Assembly (NCBI RefSeq): GCF_000010425.1
Contig: NC_008618.1
Span: 1,915,946 to 1,979,945, forward strand
DNA length: 64,000 bases
From: Bifidobacterium adolescentis ATCC 15703
Lineage (GTDB): Bacteria > Actinomycetota > Actinomycetes > Actinomycetales > Bifidobacteriaceae
Direction: 5' to 3'
The notes below the pieces were generated by a model, which made no database searches, was not told the origin of the DNA, and saw only the letters and a list, made by a program, of their open reading frames with translations. The position numbers were made by a program, and so were the translations under genes. Positions 34,849-45,697 of this stretch are shown in pieces. The stretch's first letter is position 1. Each line of letters begins with the position of its first letter.

Positions 34849-35550
34849 ATGAATATCATCAATTTCTTCGTCAACCTCATCAAGGACCCCCGTACCGCGA
34901 TCGCCAGCTGGATTGCCATGGGCGTCGCGCCGACCCTCGGCTTTATTTTCCTTATCGTCTTCATTGAGACCGGCGTGGTGTTCTTCCCGTTCCTGCCGGG
35001 CGATTCGCTGCTGTTCGCGGCCGGCTTCTTCGCCGCCCCCGACGCACAGACCGGCGTGTCCGCACTGCCGCTGTTCGCTCTGCTGCCGGTGGTCTGGTGC
35101 GCCCCGGTCATCGGCGACCAGTGCAACTACTGGATCGGCCATTTCTTCGGCCGTCGCATCCTTGAATCCGGCAAAGTCAAGGCCATGACCCCGGAGCGCA
35201 TCGAGAAAACCGAGAAGATGATTGAGAAGTGGGGCCCGCTGGCCGTGTTCCTTGGCCGTTTCTTCCCGTTCATCCGCACGTTCATGCCGTTCATTTCCGG
35301 TATTTCCGGCATGCGTTGGAGCCGTTTCACGCCGTTCTCGGTGCTCGGCGGCCTGTGCTGGTCGACGCTGTTCACGCTGCTCGGCTATTTCTTCGGTGGC
35401 ATTCCGGCCGTGCAGAAGCATTTTGAATTAGTGATTATTGCGATTCTTGTGCTGTCGCTGATTCCAACGATCGTCGGCCTGCTCAAGGCCAAGTTCGGCA
35501 AGAAGAAGCCGGCTGCCGAGGACACTGCGGAAACCGCCGACGCCGAATAA
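34849..35550 (+). CDS. DedA-family integral membrane protein
   Basis: 233 aa from the ATG at 34849 (AGAGAG upstream). It has about five hydrophobic segments and the DedA/SNARE-associated marks: ETGVVFFPFLPGDSLLFAAG, then GDQCNYWIGHFFGRR, and the reentrant FLGRFFPFIRTFMPFISGISGM with the key Arg. Members are thought to flip or scramble lipids such as undecaprenyl phosphate or phosphatidylethanolamine at the membrane and influence proton motive force. The C-terminal tail is charged (KAKFGKKKPAAEDTAETADAE). It stands alone, followed by tRNA-Ala. Confidence 0.92.
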   Translation: MNIINFFVNLIKDPRTAIASWIAMGVAPTLGFIFLIVFIETGVVFFPFLPGDSLLFAAGFFAAPDAQTGVSALPLFALLPVVWCAPVIGDQCNYWIGHFFGRRILESGKVKAMTPERIEKTEKMIEKWGPLAVFLGRFFPFIRTFMPFISGISGMRWSRFTPFSVLGGLCWSTLFTLLGYFFGGIPAVQKHFELVIIAILVLSLIPTIVGLLKAKFGKKKPAAEDTAETADAE

Positions 35551-35680
35551 GCAGCGTTCAATCGTCGTAAAAATATCGGCGAATACAACGCAAGCACAAC
35601 ACGCGGAGTGTGGAATTGCATTTTTCCACACTCCGTACTAATATTTCGAGAGTTGTCTTGCTAAACAAGGTGACGCACAT

Positions 35681-35753
35681 GGGGCTGTAGCTCAGTTGGT
35701 AGAGCGCTTCGTTCGCATCGAAGAGGTCGCGGTTTCGACTACCGTCAGCTCCA
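35681..35753 (+). tRNA. tRNA-Ala (anticodon CGC)
   Basis: 73 nt fold as a cloverleaf: acceptor GGGGCTG/CAGCTCC (one G-U), D arm GCTC/GAGC, anticodon stem CTTCG/CGAAG with loop TTCGCAT (CGC, reads GCG), T arm with TTCGACT. Discriminator A; CCA is not encoded. A terminator follows four bases later. Confidence 0.93.
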
Positions 35754-35756
35754 CGA

Positions 35757-35797
35757 AGCCCGCTGCATTCATTCCACCGCAGCGGGCTTTTTCTTTT
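35757..35797 (+). terminator. Terminator of tRNA-Ala
   Basis: AAGCCCGCTGC pairs with GCAGCGGGCTT, followed by TTTTCTTTTG. Confidence 0.9.
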
Positions 35798-35841
35798 GTT
35801 TTCCGCCGTTTCCGGCATTTCGGCTTTTGATTACAGCCGCG

Positions 35842-36564
35842 TCAGGCGTTGCGGCGGCGTATATAGGCGTCGAGCGTGGCGGCGGTGATGCCGTCGTAGC
35901 CGTTGATTGAGGCGAATTGCGGGCCGTTGGAATTGTCGATGCGCATGAAGCCGGTCTGGCCAAGCGTGGTGGCACCGGATGCGGCCGCGGAGCGCAGGCC
36001 GGACATGGAATCCTCCACCGCGATGCAATATTTCATGTCTTCGGGCGCGATGCCAAGCTTGCGGCCCGCCGCAAGATACGGTGCGGGCGACGGCTTCTTC
36101 TCGACATCGTCATCACCGCACACGTAACCGGCGAACGTGCCGTCCGGCGCCTGCGCGATCAGGTTTTCCGCCAGATGACGCGGCGATGTGGTGACAAGCA
36201 TCGACGGCACGCCCGCCTCCTTCAGCGACAGCAGCACGTCCTCGACGCCATCGATCCACGGAATGCGTTCGAATTCCTTCTGCGCCACATAATCGATCAT
36301 GCCCTTGCCGATTTCTTCGATCGACAGCTTGCAGCCGTGCTCCACCATGCGGCAGGCCACGTCCGGAACCGGCGTTCCGGAACCCTGCCAAGCGAGGTCC
36401 TCATCCCAGTATCCGCCGTGGTCGGCTGCGATTTTCAGCTCGCCTTCGTGCCAATACGGTTCGGAATCGATCAGCGTGCCGTCCATGTCCCAGAACACGG
36501 CTTTGAGCATCAGCTTCGAAACTTCCTGGGCGCCGTTCTGGATACCGTTGTTCAGCTCGGTCAT
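35842..36564 (-). CDS. HAD-family phosphatase (beta-phosphoglucomutase-like)
   Basis: 240 aa from the ATG at 36564 (GAGGAAACG upstream). HAD motif I is AVFWDMDGTLIDSEPYW (both catalytic Asp), motif II is MLVTTSPR, motif III Lys in DDVEKKPSPAPYL and motif IV VEDSMSGLRSA. The cap domain between residues about 40-110 puts it with subfamily IA phosphatases and phosphoglucomutases. The substrate is probably a small phosphorylated metabolite, for example a sugar phosphate; it cannot be named from sequence. Monocistronic, with the small HTH gene upstream on the same strand. Confidence 0.88.
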   Translation of the reverse strand: MTELNNGIQNGAQEVSKLMLKAVFWDMDGTLIDSEPYWHEGELKIAADHGGYWDEDLAWQGSGTPVPDVACRMVEHGCKLSIEEIGKGMIDYVAQKEFERIPWIDGVEDVLLSLKEAGVPSMLVTTSPRHLAENLIAQAPDGTFAGYVCGDDDVEKKPSPAPYLAAGRKLGIAPEDMKYCIAVEDSMSGLRSAAASGATTLGQTGFMRIDNSNGPQFASINGYDGITAATLDAYIRRRNA

Positions 36565-36927
36565 TACGTTTCCTCGCAATCGTTACGCTTCGTTCTCCGA
36601 TAGCTACATTCTTCGTCAGCTACGACCATTTCAGCAGAGCGGCACGACGGAAGCGCTTCAGCGCGCAGAAAAAACAGGACGGTTCCATCAAGCCGGTCCG
36701 CCAATCGGTTCATACCAATCGGCTCGCACCAATCGGTTCACGCAAACCGACTCATGCACAAGCCAATTCGCGCAAGCCAACGCAGCAACCAACCCATAGC
36801 AACGGAGGCACTTGGGAATCCCCCAAGTGCCTCCGCAACGAAAAACACATCCGACGAAATCGGTCGGTCGCAATCGCAGCAATCCGTCATAGACCCCTTT
36901 TAGACGAATCGCAAGACTTGCGTGCGA
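36565..36927. other. Intergenic region with degenerate CCAATCGG repeats
   Basis: 363 bp. A run of degenerate 12-mers (CCAATCGGTTCA-like, about 36699-36760) lies before the HAD gene. The terminator of the small HTH gene is at 36804-36834. Nothing else is seen. Confidence 0.5.
36804..36834 (-). terminator. Hairpin terminator of the small HTH gene
   Basis: GGAGGCACTTGGG pairs with CCCAAGTGCCTCC, 94 bp past the stop of the gene at 36928. The T-run is poor. Confidence 0.6.
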
Positions 36928-37200
36928 CTACTCCTGAGCCTCCTGCTCCTGAGCGGCCTTCTCGGCATCCTCCGCCTTCCAGCGGGCGATGCAACGCTCG
37001 ACGCGCTTGTAACCGATGATCTTCGGATCCAAGCCGGCCTCGCGGAAAATCGCGGCAGGCGAACCACCCTCGGCATACCTGCGCATGCAGTCGTCACGGA
37101 ATTCCTTGGAATAGCGAATTCGATACTGAGTGACTGATTCCACAGCATCGAGAGACCCCAGGTATTTGCGGGTCTTTGCGGTGAACGCAACTCTTGGCAC
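36928..37200 (-). CDS. Small HTH-like protein, transposase-OrfA-like
   Basis: 90 aa with a GTG start at 37200 (AGGAG seven bases upstream). The centre TQYRIRYSKEFRDDCMRRYAEGGSPAAIFREAGLDPKIIGYKRVERCIARWK has the layout of the helix-turn-helix in IS3-type OrfA proteins. The N-terminus (FTAKTRKYLGSLDAVESVT) is not that of a typical OrfA and the C-terminus is a run of Glu/Gln/Ala. No OrfB, inverted repeat or target duplication is near, so it seems a domesticated DNA-binding protein rather than an active element. Function unknown. Confidence 0.65.
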   Translation of the reverse strand: MPRVAFTAKTRKYLGSLDAVESVTQYRIRYSKEFRDDCMRRYAEGGSPAAIFREAGLDPKIIGYKRVERCIARWKAEDAEKAAQEQEAQE

Positions 37201-37492
37201 TGTACGCTCCTAACCTTTCTGTATCCACCGCATGCCCTCCCCCGATTCTTCACGGAAATAAGCAGTCATATTTCATCGAAGCTGTGGGCCAGCCGGAAGA
37301 AATACGAACTTCAATGCGGATACGTAACATTATTTCTCACAATAGAGACATCATTGCGAGACAGATGCGGCGTTATGAGTAGTTGCATACCAAAAATCGG
37401 GCATACCCCCGCGATATATGCCCGATTTTGCTGTTTTTTTAGATTTTTTTAGGGTTTTCCAGCGCTTTTCAGGAAAGTCAGCGAATGGGCTG

Positions 37493-38101
37493 TCAGCGAA
37501 TTCCCCAAACTACCACTGACCTGGAGCCCATATCGTCCCCCTCTTCCGCACGTTCCGCCCGTACGGATTCGCGCGACGGAAGCTGCCGTGCATCGGCTCG
37601 CAGCTGCCTGCGCCACATGCGCGCGCGCTGGGACCGCTCGACTTCCACAATGCCACCGTCCGCGTCCGCGGCGAACACGCTGGAACCGGCCGGCTTGCGC
37701 AGCCGCTCCACTTGGCGGCGCAGCTCGCGGTTCTCTTCCTCAAGTTCGAGGATGCGCGTGATTCCAGCCAAGTTGATGCCCTCTTCCTGGCTGAGTTGCT
37801 GCGCTTGCGCAAGACGGGAGATGTCGCGCAGCGAATAGCGCCGCGCGCCACCTTCCGTACGTTGCGGTACAACCAAGCCAAGGCGATCATACTGGCGCAG
37901 CGTCTGCGGATGCACGTTGGCGAGCTCGCCGGCCGCACCGACCGAGAAGACGGGCAGCTCGATGTCGAAACCGACTTCGGCGGCACCGTCCAGGTCGGCC
38001 CGGCCGGCCACGATCGCCATGGCGCACATTTCATACAGCCGCTTGATCTGCCGTGCGGCGCGCGCTTGGGAGGCTTGGGAAGTCCGCGATGAGCGTGCCA
38101 T
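37493..38101 (-). CDS. hspR: MerR-type heat-shock repressor HspR
   Basis: 202 aa. The winged helix region FSVGAAGELANVHPQTLRQYDRLGLVVPQRTEGGARRYSLRDI is the HspR/MerR DNA-binding signature, followed by a coiled-coil helix (ILELEEENRELRRQVERLRK). HspR represses heat-shock genes with DnaK as co-repressor by binding HAIR sites; two such sites lie before dnaK. The N-terminal 50 residues (Arg/Ala-rich) are longer than in Streptomyces HspR. It is the last gene of the dnaK-grpE-dnaJ-hspR operon, 5 bp after dnaJ. Confidence 0.93.
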   Translation of the reverse strand: MARSSRTSQASQARAARQIKRLYEMCAMAIVAGRADLDGAAEVGFDIELPVFSVGAAGELANVHPQTLRQYDRLGLVVPQRTEGGARRYSLRDISRLAQAQQLSQEEGINLAGITRILELEEENRELRRQVERLRKPAGSSVFAADADGGIVEVERSQRARMWRRQLRADARQLPSRESVRAERAEEGDDMGSRSVVVWGIR

Positions 38102-38106
38102 GGCGG

Positions 38107-39132
38107 TCAGCGCTCCCGAGCGAGCTCGTCGGCGAAGTCACCGCACGCCTTGTCGAATTCCTTCGCGGCATGCTTGGCAACGAGGTTCGGATGCTCCGGA
38201 ATGCGGATCTCCACACGGCCGACCAAATCGCCGTTCTCGTGCGGATTGGCCACGCCCTTGCCTGCGATGCGCACTTCCGCGCCGCTGGACGAGCCGGCAG
38301 GCACTTTGAAGGCGATTTCGTTTCCGTCGATATCCGTGGCCGTCACTTTCGCGCCGTTCACGGCTTGGCTGACGGTGATGGGCAGCGGCATGATGATGTC
38401 ACGTCCGCGCAGGGTGAATTTCGGGTCTTCGGCGACGGTGATATGCAGGTACAGATCGCCGTTTTTGCCGCCATTGCGGCCCGGCTTGCCCTTACCGGTG
38501 AGACGGATCTTCTGCCCGTCACGCACGCCGGCGGGGATGTGCGTCTTGAACTTCTTGCCGTCCGCGGACAGCGAAACCGTGGCTCCCTTGACGGCCTGGC
38601 GGAAGGTCAGACGAATCTTGGAGTTGCGGTCCTCGCCGTTTTCCGGCTGCGGCTGCTCGTAATCGTCAGCGCCGTAGCGTTCGTAGGCGGAGCCTGCGCC
38701 CGGGCCGCCCGCACCGCCACCGAACATCGAGAAGATGTCGTTGAGGTTCGGATTGCCGCCGCCATTGGTCTGGAAGCGAATGCGCGAGCCGTTGCCGCCC
38801 ATGCCTGCGCCGCCACCGAACATCGAGCCGAAGATGTCGGAGAACGCGCCCGCGTCGAAGCCGCCCTGGCCGGAACCGCCGGCGAAACGCGCGCCGCCCA
38901 TGCCGAACTGGCGAATCGCATCGTATTTCTGACGATTCTCCTTGTTGCTCAGCACGTCGTACGCTTCGGAGATGTCCTTGAACTTCTCCTCCGCTTCCTT
39001 CGTCTTGTTCAGGTCGGGATGGTATTTGCGCGCCAGCTTGCGGTACGCTTTGGTGATTTCGGCGTCGGTGGCGTCTTTGGAGACACCGAGGACCTTATAG
39101 AAATCCTTGCTCAGCCATTCATTCTCAGCCAT
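38107..39132 (-). CDS. dnaJ: DnaJ-type co-chaperone lacking the zinc finger
   Basis: 341 aa. The J domain is at residues 9-75 with the HPD motif ([11 protein letters not shown]), then a Gly/Phe/Met-rich region ([14 protein letters not shown]) and two C-terminal substrate-binding beta domains ([41 protein letters not shown]). The four CxxCxGxG zinc motifs of class A DnaJ are absent, so it is class B (CbpA-like). It stimulates DnaK ATPase. GAAAGGAGG precedes the ATG. It is downstream of grpE, with a hairpin in the 174-bp gap. Confidence 0.95.
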   Translation of the reverse strand: MAENEWLSKDFYKVLGVSKDATDAEITKAYRKLARKYHPDLNKTKEAEEKFKDISEAYDVLSNKENRQKYDAIRQFGMGGARFAGGSGQGGFDAGAFSDIFGSMFGGGAGMGGNGSRIRFQTNGGGNPNLNDIFSMFGGGAGGPGAGSAYERYGADDYEQPQPENGEDRNSKIRLTFRQAVKGATVSLSADGKKFKTHIPAGVRDGQKIRLTGKGKPGRNGGKNGDLYLHITVAEDPKFTLRGRDIIMPLPITVSQAVNGAKVTATDIDGNEIAFKVPAGSSSGAEVRIAGKGVANPHENGDLVGRVEIRIPEHPNLVAKHAAKEFDKACGDFADELARER

Positions 39133-39219
39133 GATGTGCCTCCTTTCGTGAGGTTTTCATGCAGTAAAAAGTACAGTTTTTCAAACTTTCAAACAGTTGT
39201 CGTTGAACCGTTGTTTCAG

Positions 39220-39259
39220 GTAATCGAAGGCCCCTCGTTTTTCAGAGGGGCCCGATTAC
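39220..39259 (-). terminator. Hairpin between grpE and dnaJ
   Basis: GTAATCGAAGGCCCCTC pairs with GAGGGGCCCGATTAC (one bulge), loop GTTTTTCA. No T-run follows, so an mRNA-processing or partial-termination role inside the heat-shock operon is more likely than full termination. Confidence 0.7.
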
Positions 39260-39306
39260 TCGTCACATGCGTTTCGCGCGGATACGCGGATTGTGCGAAT
39301 GCGCGA

Positions 39307-39975
39307 TCAGTTCTGCGGAGAAGCCACGACCACACGGGCCGCGCGAATCACGCGGTCGCCGATGCGGTAGCCGGCTTCCACCACGGTGTCGACGGTTTCC
39401 TTCTCGGCATTCGGATCCGGCTTGTGCAGGATCGCGTCATGCTTCGTCGGGTCGAAATCCTCGCCCTTTTCGCCGAACTTCTCAACGCCGAACTTCTCGA
39501 ACGCCTTGTCGATCTTGTTGGCGACGGCCTTGAACGAATCGTCCATTTCGCTGTGTTCGCGAATGCGGTCGATGTCGTCGAGGGCCGGCAGCAGGGCGGT
39601 CAGCACGTCGATGATGCCGTGCTGACGGAAGCGTTCCTGCTCCTTCTGCGCGCGGTTGCGGAAGTTGATGAACTCCGCGCGTTCGCGCTGCAGCGCCTCC
39701 AGATATTCGGCGGCTTCCTTCTTGGCCTGGCCAAGGGGGGTCAGCGTATCGTCGGCCTTGCCGTCGGCAGCGCCTGCCTTGTCAGCACCGTCAGCGGCAG
39801 CGGAATCGCCATTTTCTTGCGATTGCGCGGCAGCCGGCTGAGCTGCACCTTCCTGCGTTGCGCCAGCGGCGGCAGCGGCGGAATCGGCGGAAGCGGCGGC
39901 CGGGGCGGCCTGCCCGGACAGGTCATCCATGTCGGGCAGGTCGTTCAGGTACTCGTCCTTGTTGAAATCGGACAT
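39307..39975 (-). CDS. grpE: GrpE nucleotide exchange factor
   Basis: 222 aa. It has an Ala-rich, low-complexity N-terminus (residues 20-75), a long coiled-coil region (AKKEAAEYLEALQRERAEFINFRNRAQKE) and the C-terminal beta domain with the GrpE signature (FDPTKHDAILHKPDPNAEKETVDTVVEAGYRIGDRVIRAARVVVA). It frees ADP from DnaK. It starts two bases after the dnaK stop codon, so translation is coupled. Confidence 0.96.
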   Translation of the reverse strand: MSDFNKDEYLNDLPDMDDLSGQAAPAAASADSAAAAAGATQEGAAQPAAAQSQENGDSAAADGADKAGAADGKADDTLTPLGQAKKEAAEYLEALQRERAEFINFRNRAQKEQERFRQHGIIDVLTALLPALDDIDRIREHSEMDDSFKAVANKIDKAFEKFGVEKFGEKGEDFDPTKHDAILHKPDPNAEKETVDTVVEAGYRIGDRVIRAARVVVASPQN

Positions 39976-39977
39976 GA

Positions 39978-41858
<1,881 letters not shown>

Positions 41859-41959
41859 ATTTGGTCTCCTTTGCAATAGGTTCGCTATACGTTCTTTTCG
41901 TTCTTCGCTCGAGTTTCGGATCGCCGTTTCCGGATTGCCGTCTCTCATGCTTTCCAAAA

Positions 41960-41980
41960 CTTGAGCCTACACCACTCAAC
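41960..41980 (-). promoter_or_regulatory. HAIR-type HspR site 1
   Basis: CTTGAGCCTACACCACTCAAC fits the HAIR pattern CTTGAGT-N7-ACTCAAG with one change in each arm. It is about 102 bp before the dnaK ATG. Confidence 0.85.
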
Positions 41981-42019
41981 TTTGAATCGCAAGTTATTAT
42001 TCCCAAAATCGCAAAAATT

Positions 42020-42040
42020 CTTGAGCACACCTCACTCAAC
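42020..42040 (-). promoter_or_regulatory. HAIR-type HspR site 2
   Basis: CTTGAGCACACCTCACTCAAC, exactly 60 bp from site 1 and with the same two arm changes. The even spacing suggests two HspR dimers on the same face of the DNA. Confidence 0.85.
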
Positions 42041-42051
42041 TTTGCGCAAAA

Positions 42052-42100
42052 CCCAAAACCGCCGGCGCTGGAGAGTATCTCAGCGGCGGCGGTTTTGGGG
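42052..42100 (-). terminator. Terminator of the alkaline phosphatase gene
   Basis: On the minus strand CCCCAAAACCGCCGCCGCTG pairs with CAGCGCCGGCGGTTTTGGG followed by TTTTG. It lies 24 bp past the stop at 42124. Confidence 0.75.
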
Positions 42101-42123
42101 ATCATCGGAGGTTATTCAGCCAA

Positions 42124-44223
42124 TCAGCGGTCGTTCTTGGCGGCCTTCACGGTCTTGATGAGCATCGCGACGGCAACCAGCATGGCGATCGCAACAGCCG
42201 CAGCCAGCACCGCGGTGCCGGTCTTGCCGAGCAGTGCGGCGCCAAACGGGCCGGCCTTCGTATCGTTGTTGACCTTGCCGGAAGCGATCACGCCGTTCTT
42301 GTCAGCGTTGCCAGCGCCCGGCTTGCCGTTGTTCTTGTCAGCGGAGTTGGCGGCCGGAGCCTGGAAGTCGACGGTCACGGCCTTGCCGGACTGGCGGCCG
42401 GTGACGGTGAGCGTGTATTCAGAGCCTTCGGTCACGCCGTCCAGCGCGATCGGAGTGGTCTGTGCGGTCTTGACGCGCACGCCGGAGAGCGGAGTGGAGG
42501 AATCGGACGCGGCCACGGTCTTGCCGTTCTTGTCCTTCAGCTCGTAGCTGAGCACAGCGTCGCCGTTGAAGCCGTCGACGTCCGCGGTGAACTTGCCGTC
42601 GGCAGCGGAGACCTTCACAGTGCCGTTGTCAGACAGTGCCTTCTGCGATTCGGCGGAAGTGGCCAGTCCCAGAGCGCCGGCGATCGTGTAGAAGTTGTCG
42701 GTCTGGTCGGTCAGGCCGATGACGCGCTGTGCGCCAGGGCCGGAAGCCGCGATACGCAGCTGGGTGCCGGTGTGCTCCATGTCGCCGCCGTTGTAGCCGC
42801 CGTCTGCATCGCGAGAATCGTCCTGGGCGGTGCCGTAGGAGACGACCATGTTGTTGCCATCAGCGGTCTTCAGCACGGTGGACAGTGCGTAAGCCGGCTG
42901 GGCGTTGAGGATCTGGGAGGTGTGCGCGTGGTCGGCGGTGACGATCACCAGCGTGTTCGTGAGGTCCACGTTCTGCATGGCGTAGGCAATGGCCCGGTCG
43001 AAGTCGTCGGTCTCGCCGATCTGGCCGCAGGCATTGCCTGCGTGGTCCTGCTTATCGATCGAGGCGCCCTCGACCTGCAGGAAGAAGCCGTTCTTCTGGC
43101 CGTTCGGGTTGTCATTCAGCAAATCGAGCGCCTTCTTGGTCATGTCCTTGAGCGAGGAGCCCTGATTGCCGAGCCAGTCGGCGTTCGGGGTGCACACGGT
43201 CGGGTTGGCGTCCTTGGCTGGATCCTTGGCGGTGGCCTTGGACGGGTTGAACTTGGTCGGCATGTTACCGTCGCTCATCAGGGCGAGCACTGGCTGGCCG
43301 TCCTTGTACTGCAGGGCGTTCATCGCGGCCGGATCGTTCTCGACGGTCTGGAAGCCCATTTCCTTGGCCTGTTCCCACACGGTCTTGCCCTTGTATTCAC
43401 CACCCTGCACGGTCTGACGGAAGTACTTGGAACCACCGCCGATGGTTACGTCGGCGCGGGTGTCGAGCAGCTGCTCGGAGATGGAGCCGATGCCGCCGTT
43501 TTCCTTAAGCTGGTTGATGAGGCACTGCTTGGAGGCATTGTTGGACGTGCCGTCGGTCTTGCCCTGTGGGCCGTAGCAGGCACGTTCGGACGAATGCGAT
43601 TCCAGCACGGCCGGGGTGGCATCCTGGATTTCGGCGGTGGTCACATTGCCGGTGGCTTTGCCGGCCGCCTTGGCCAGCTCGAAGAGGTTCAGCTGCGGAT
43701 TGCCGTAAATATCAACGTCAACGGCGTTGTTGTAGGTCTTGGTGCCGGTGGCCCATGCGGAACCGGATGCGGAGGAATCGGTTACGGGGGTAAGCTTGCC
43801 CGGATTGGGGTTGGCGACCAGCTTGCCGTCGCCATCCTTGCCGACGGCGCTGTCCTTGCTGCCGTTGCCGACGGAGAAGGTCGTGTACTGACCGGTGCCG
43901 GCCTGCACGTCGCCGAGCGCGCCGGGCTGGCCGACCGCGTCGAGACCGTCGAAGTGGCCGTTGGCGCCCTTCAGGTAGTCGCGGGCGACGGTGATTTCCG
44001 AATCGCCCATGCCGTCGCCGATGAACAGCACCACGTTCTTGGCGTTTTTGTTGCCGATGGCTGCGATGCGTTGCGCGCCGCCGTGCTGCGCCAGTTCCGC
44101 AACGGACTTGCCGTTGGGGCTGTACGTGGTGTCGGCTGCGAGCGCCGGCGCGGCAAGCGCACCGAGCGTTGCGACGGAGGCGAGGGCCGCGATTGCGCCC
44201 GTGAGAGCCTTGTGCTTACTCAT
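42124..44223 (-). CDS. phoA: Secreted, membrane-anchored alkaline phosphatase
   Basis: 699 aa from the ATG at 44223 (AGAAGA upstream). A Sec signal peptide (KHKALTGAIAALASVATLGALAAPALA-D) leads the export. Active-site motifs: KNVVLFIGDGMGDSEI (metal Asp), TDSSASGSAWATGTKT (catalytic Ser), EGASIDKQDHAG, IVTADHAHTSQI and the late GDMEHTGTQ. About 180 residues of beta-rich, possibly immunoglobulin-like domain follow, then a hydrophobic helix and a basic tail (KTVKAAKNDR), so it stays on the outside of the membrane. There is no LPXTG. It frees phosphate from monoesters outside the cell. No pho box was identified. Confidence 0.92.
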   Translation of the reverse strand: MSKHKALTGAIAALASVATLGALAAPALAADTTYSPNGKSVAELAQHGGAQRIAAIGNKNAKNVVLFIGDGMGDSEITVARDYLKGANGHFDGLDAVGQPGALGDVQAGTGQYTTFSVGNGSKDSAVGKDGDGKLVANPNPGKLTPVTDSSASGSAWATGTKTYNNAVDVDIYGNPQLNLFELAKAAGKATGNVTTAEIQDATPAVLESHSSERACYGPQGKTDGTSNNASKQCLINQLKENGGIGSISEQLLDTRADVTIGGGSKYFRQTVQGGEYKGKTVWEQAKEMGFQTVENDPAAMNALQYKDGQPVLALMSDGNMPTKFNPSKATAKDPAKDANPTVCTPNADWLGNQGSSLKDMTKKALDLLNDNPNGQKNGFFLQVEGASIDKQDHAGNACGQIGETDDFDRAIAYAMQNVDLTNTLVIVTADHAHTSQILNAQPAYALSTVLKTADGNNMVVSYGTAQDDSRDADGGYNGGDMEHTGTQLRIAASGPGAQRVIGLTDQTDNFYTIAGALGLATSAESQKALSDNGTVKVSAADGKFTADVDGFNGDAVLSYELKDKNGKTVAASDSSTPLSGVRVKTAQTTPIALDGVTEGSEYTLTVTGRQSGKAVTVDFQAPAANSADKNNGKPGAGNADKNGVIASGKVNNDTKAGPFGAALLGKTGTAVLAAAVAIAMLVAVAMLIKTVKAAKNDR

Positions 44224-44708
44224 GTTTCTTCTTTCTTCCATGCAGTTTCGTCTGTGCCGTCCGGTTTCGTCGATTCGTTGCGATCGAGGCGGTTTCCCGA
44301 TTCGGTTTCCCGATTTCGGAGTCCCGTTTTCGGCTATACCTTCCAGCTATGCGGAACCTTTCCGCAACTGCATTTGCTTGGATCTTTCGATTCCACCGCC
44401 CACGCTATGCGCCGCAAGCCAACGCACACCGCACTACAGAAGAACGGCAGATGAACACTCATCGCCATATGATGACCGCAACATATCCACCGCATGAACA
44501 GGGGGAATACGGCCAATAAAATCGCCATATTCCGTCAAACAACACCCCCACCGCACCCCACAAGCCAAAATCCCCCACTGGCTGGATAAATCCAACCTCT
44601 CAGACCCCACTCACACGCCAAAAATCCCAGTGACTGGATAAAAACCACCTCTGACGCACCACTCACGCGACTAAATCATCCAGCCACTGGAAAAAATGCC
44701 CGCGCCAC
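44224..44708. other. Intergenic region, TauE/SafE permease to phosphatase
   Basis: 485 bp. It holds repeat L at 44576-44690, close to the permease stop codon. The rest is the phosphatase promoter region, which contains GATTTCGGAGTCCCGTTTTC-like tracts but no site I recognise. Confidence 0.5.
44576..44690. repeat. CACTGGCTGGATAAA repeat (element L)
   Basis: The word CACTGGCTGGATAAA (44576) is repeated as CAGTGACTGGATAAA (44628) with matching flanks (CCACCTCT..CCACTCAC), and inverted as ATCCAGCCACTGG (44678-44690). It looks like a smaller version of the four-arm elements but lacks the C/G-run core. Confidence 0.6.
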
Positions 44709-45587
44709 TCAGCCCCGCGCAACCCGCGCCGCGCGCGTGGCCTTTACGGCCACGAACACGGACCGCACCAGCAGCACGCACAGATAGCAGGCGAACATAA
44801 TCGCCCCAACTCGTGGCGAAACCTCCCCCGCAATCCACGTGCCGAGCGGCGCGGTCACAGCCGCCGTCACGCCAATAATCAGCGCGGTTTTCACATGCGC
44901 TAGCCTGCGCTTCAAGTTCGCCGCGCTGGTCGTGATCGAATTCGGAAACATTGCCAACAGCGAAGTGCCGCGCGCAACCAGGTCGGACGCGCCAAACAGC
45001 ATCGACAGCGACGGCACCGCAAGCGCACCACCCCCAATGCCCAGCAGCCCCGCCAGCGTGCCGATGACCACACCCAGCAACGCCAAGCCAATGCCGGTCA
45101 CCACCGTCATGACAATCTGGTGGTCGCGCGACGGCACAAAACTCACCTGATTGATCACCACAAACACGAGAAACGCCACGAAAATCCACCGCAGCACCAA
45201 TTCCGGCAGCCGCGACAGCAGCCAACTGCCGATCTGCCCGCCGACAAACATACCGCAAAACAGCAACGCCGCGGCGAGCCAGTCGACGTGCCCGCCGGTC
45301 GCGTACGAAACGACGCCGGAAATGGAGGTCGGCACGATCGCCAGCGTGGACGTGGCGGCCGCGTTGCGTTGCGACAGGCCGAGCCAGACGAGCGCGGGCA
45401 CGATCACCGTGCCGCCGCCGATGCCGAACGTGCCCGACAGCACCCCCACCAACATGCCGACCACAATCAGCACGATGATGCTGCGCGCCGACCCGTCAAG
45501 CGCCGTCTCCCCCGCTCGCGATTCCATCTTTTGCGATTCCGTTCGTACGGCATCCGCCCGATCCGCAGTTTCCCCTTCATCACACAT
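44709..45587 (-). CDS. TauE/SafE-family permease
   Basis: 292 aa from the ATG at 45587 (GGAAGGAGC upstream). About eight membrane segments in two repeats, each starting with the family's Gly-rich helix: VGVLSGTFGIGGGTVIVPAL and LAGLLGIGGGALAVPSLSML. The N-terminal 45 residues are charged. The family exports sulfite, sulfoacetate or related C2 anions, or imports taurine; the substrate is unknown here. It stands alone; terminator and promoter regions carry repeats. Confidence 0.9.
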   Translation of the reverse strand: MCDEGETADRADAVRTESQKMESRAGETALDGSARSIIVLIVVGMLVGVLSGTFGIGGGTVIVPALVWLGLSQRNAAATSTLAIVPTSISGVVSYATGGHVDWLAAALLFCGMFVGGQIGSWLLSRLPELVLRWIFVAFLVFVVINQVSFVPSRDHQIVMTVVTGIGLALLGVVIGTLAGLLGIGGGALAVPSLSMLFGASDLVARGTSLLAMFPNSITTSAANLKRRLAHVKTALIIGVTAAVTAPLGTWIAGEVSPRVGAIMFACYLCVLLVRSVFVAVKATRAARVARG

Positions 45588-45697
45588 GGCAGCTCCTTCC
45601 ACGTCTTCCGCGCCCGATACTACCCACCTGCCGCGCGCAGCAATCAGCCGATTCCATAATTTTGCGATTTCGCCGCCGCAGCGCCCGGTTCACGCGC

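Noticed and set aside
36928-37200. Active IS3-type element
   Set aside because: Only an OrfA-like HTH; no OrfB, terminal repeats or target-site duplication.
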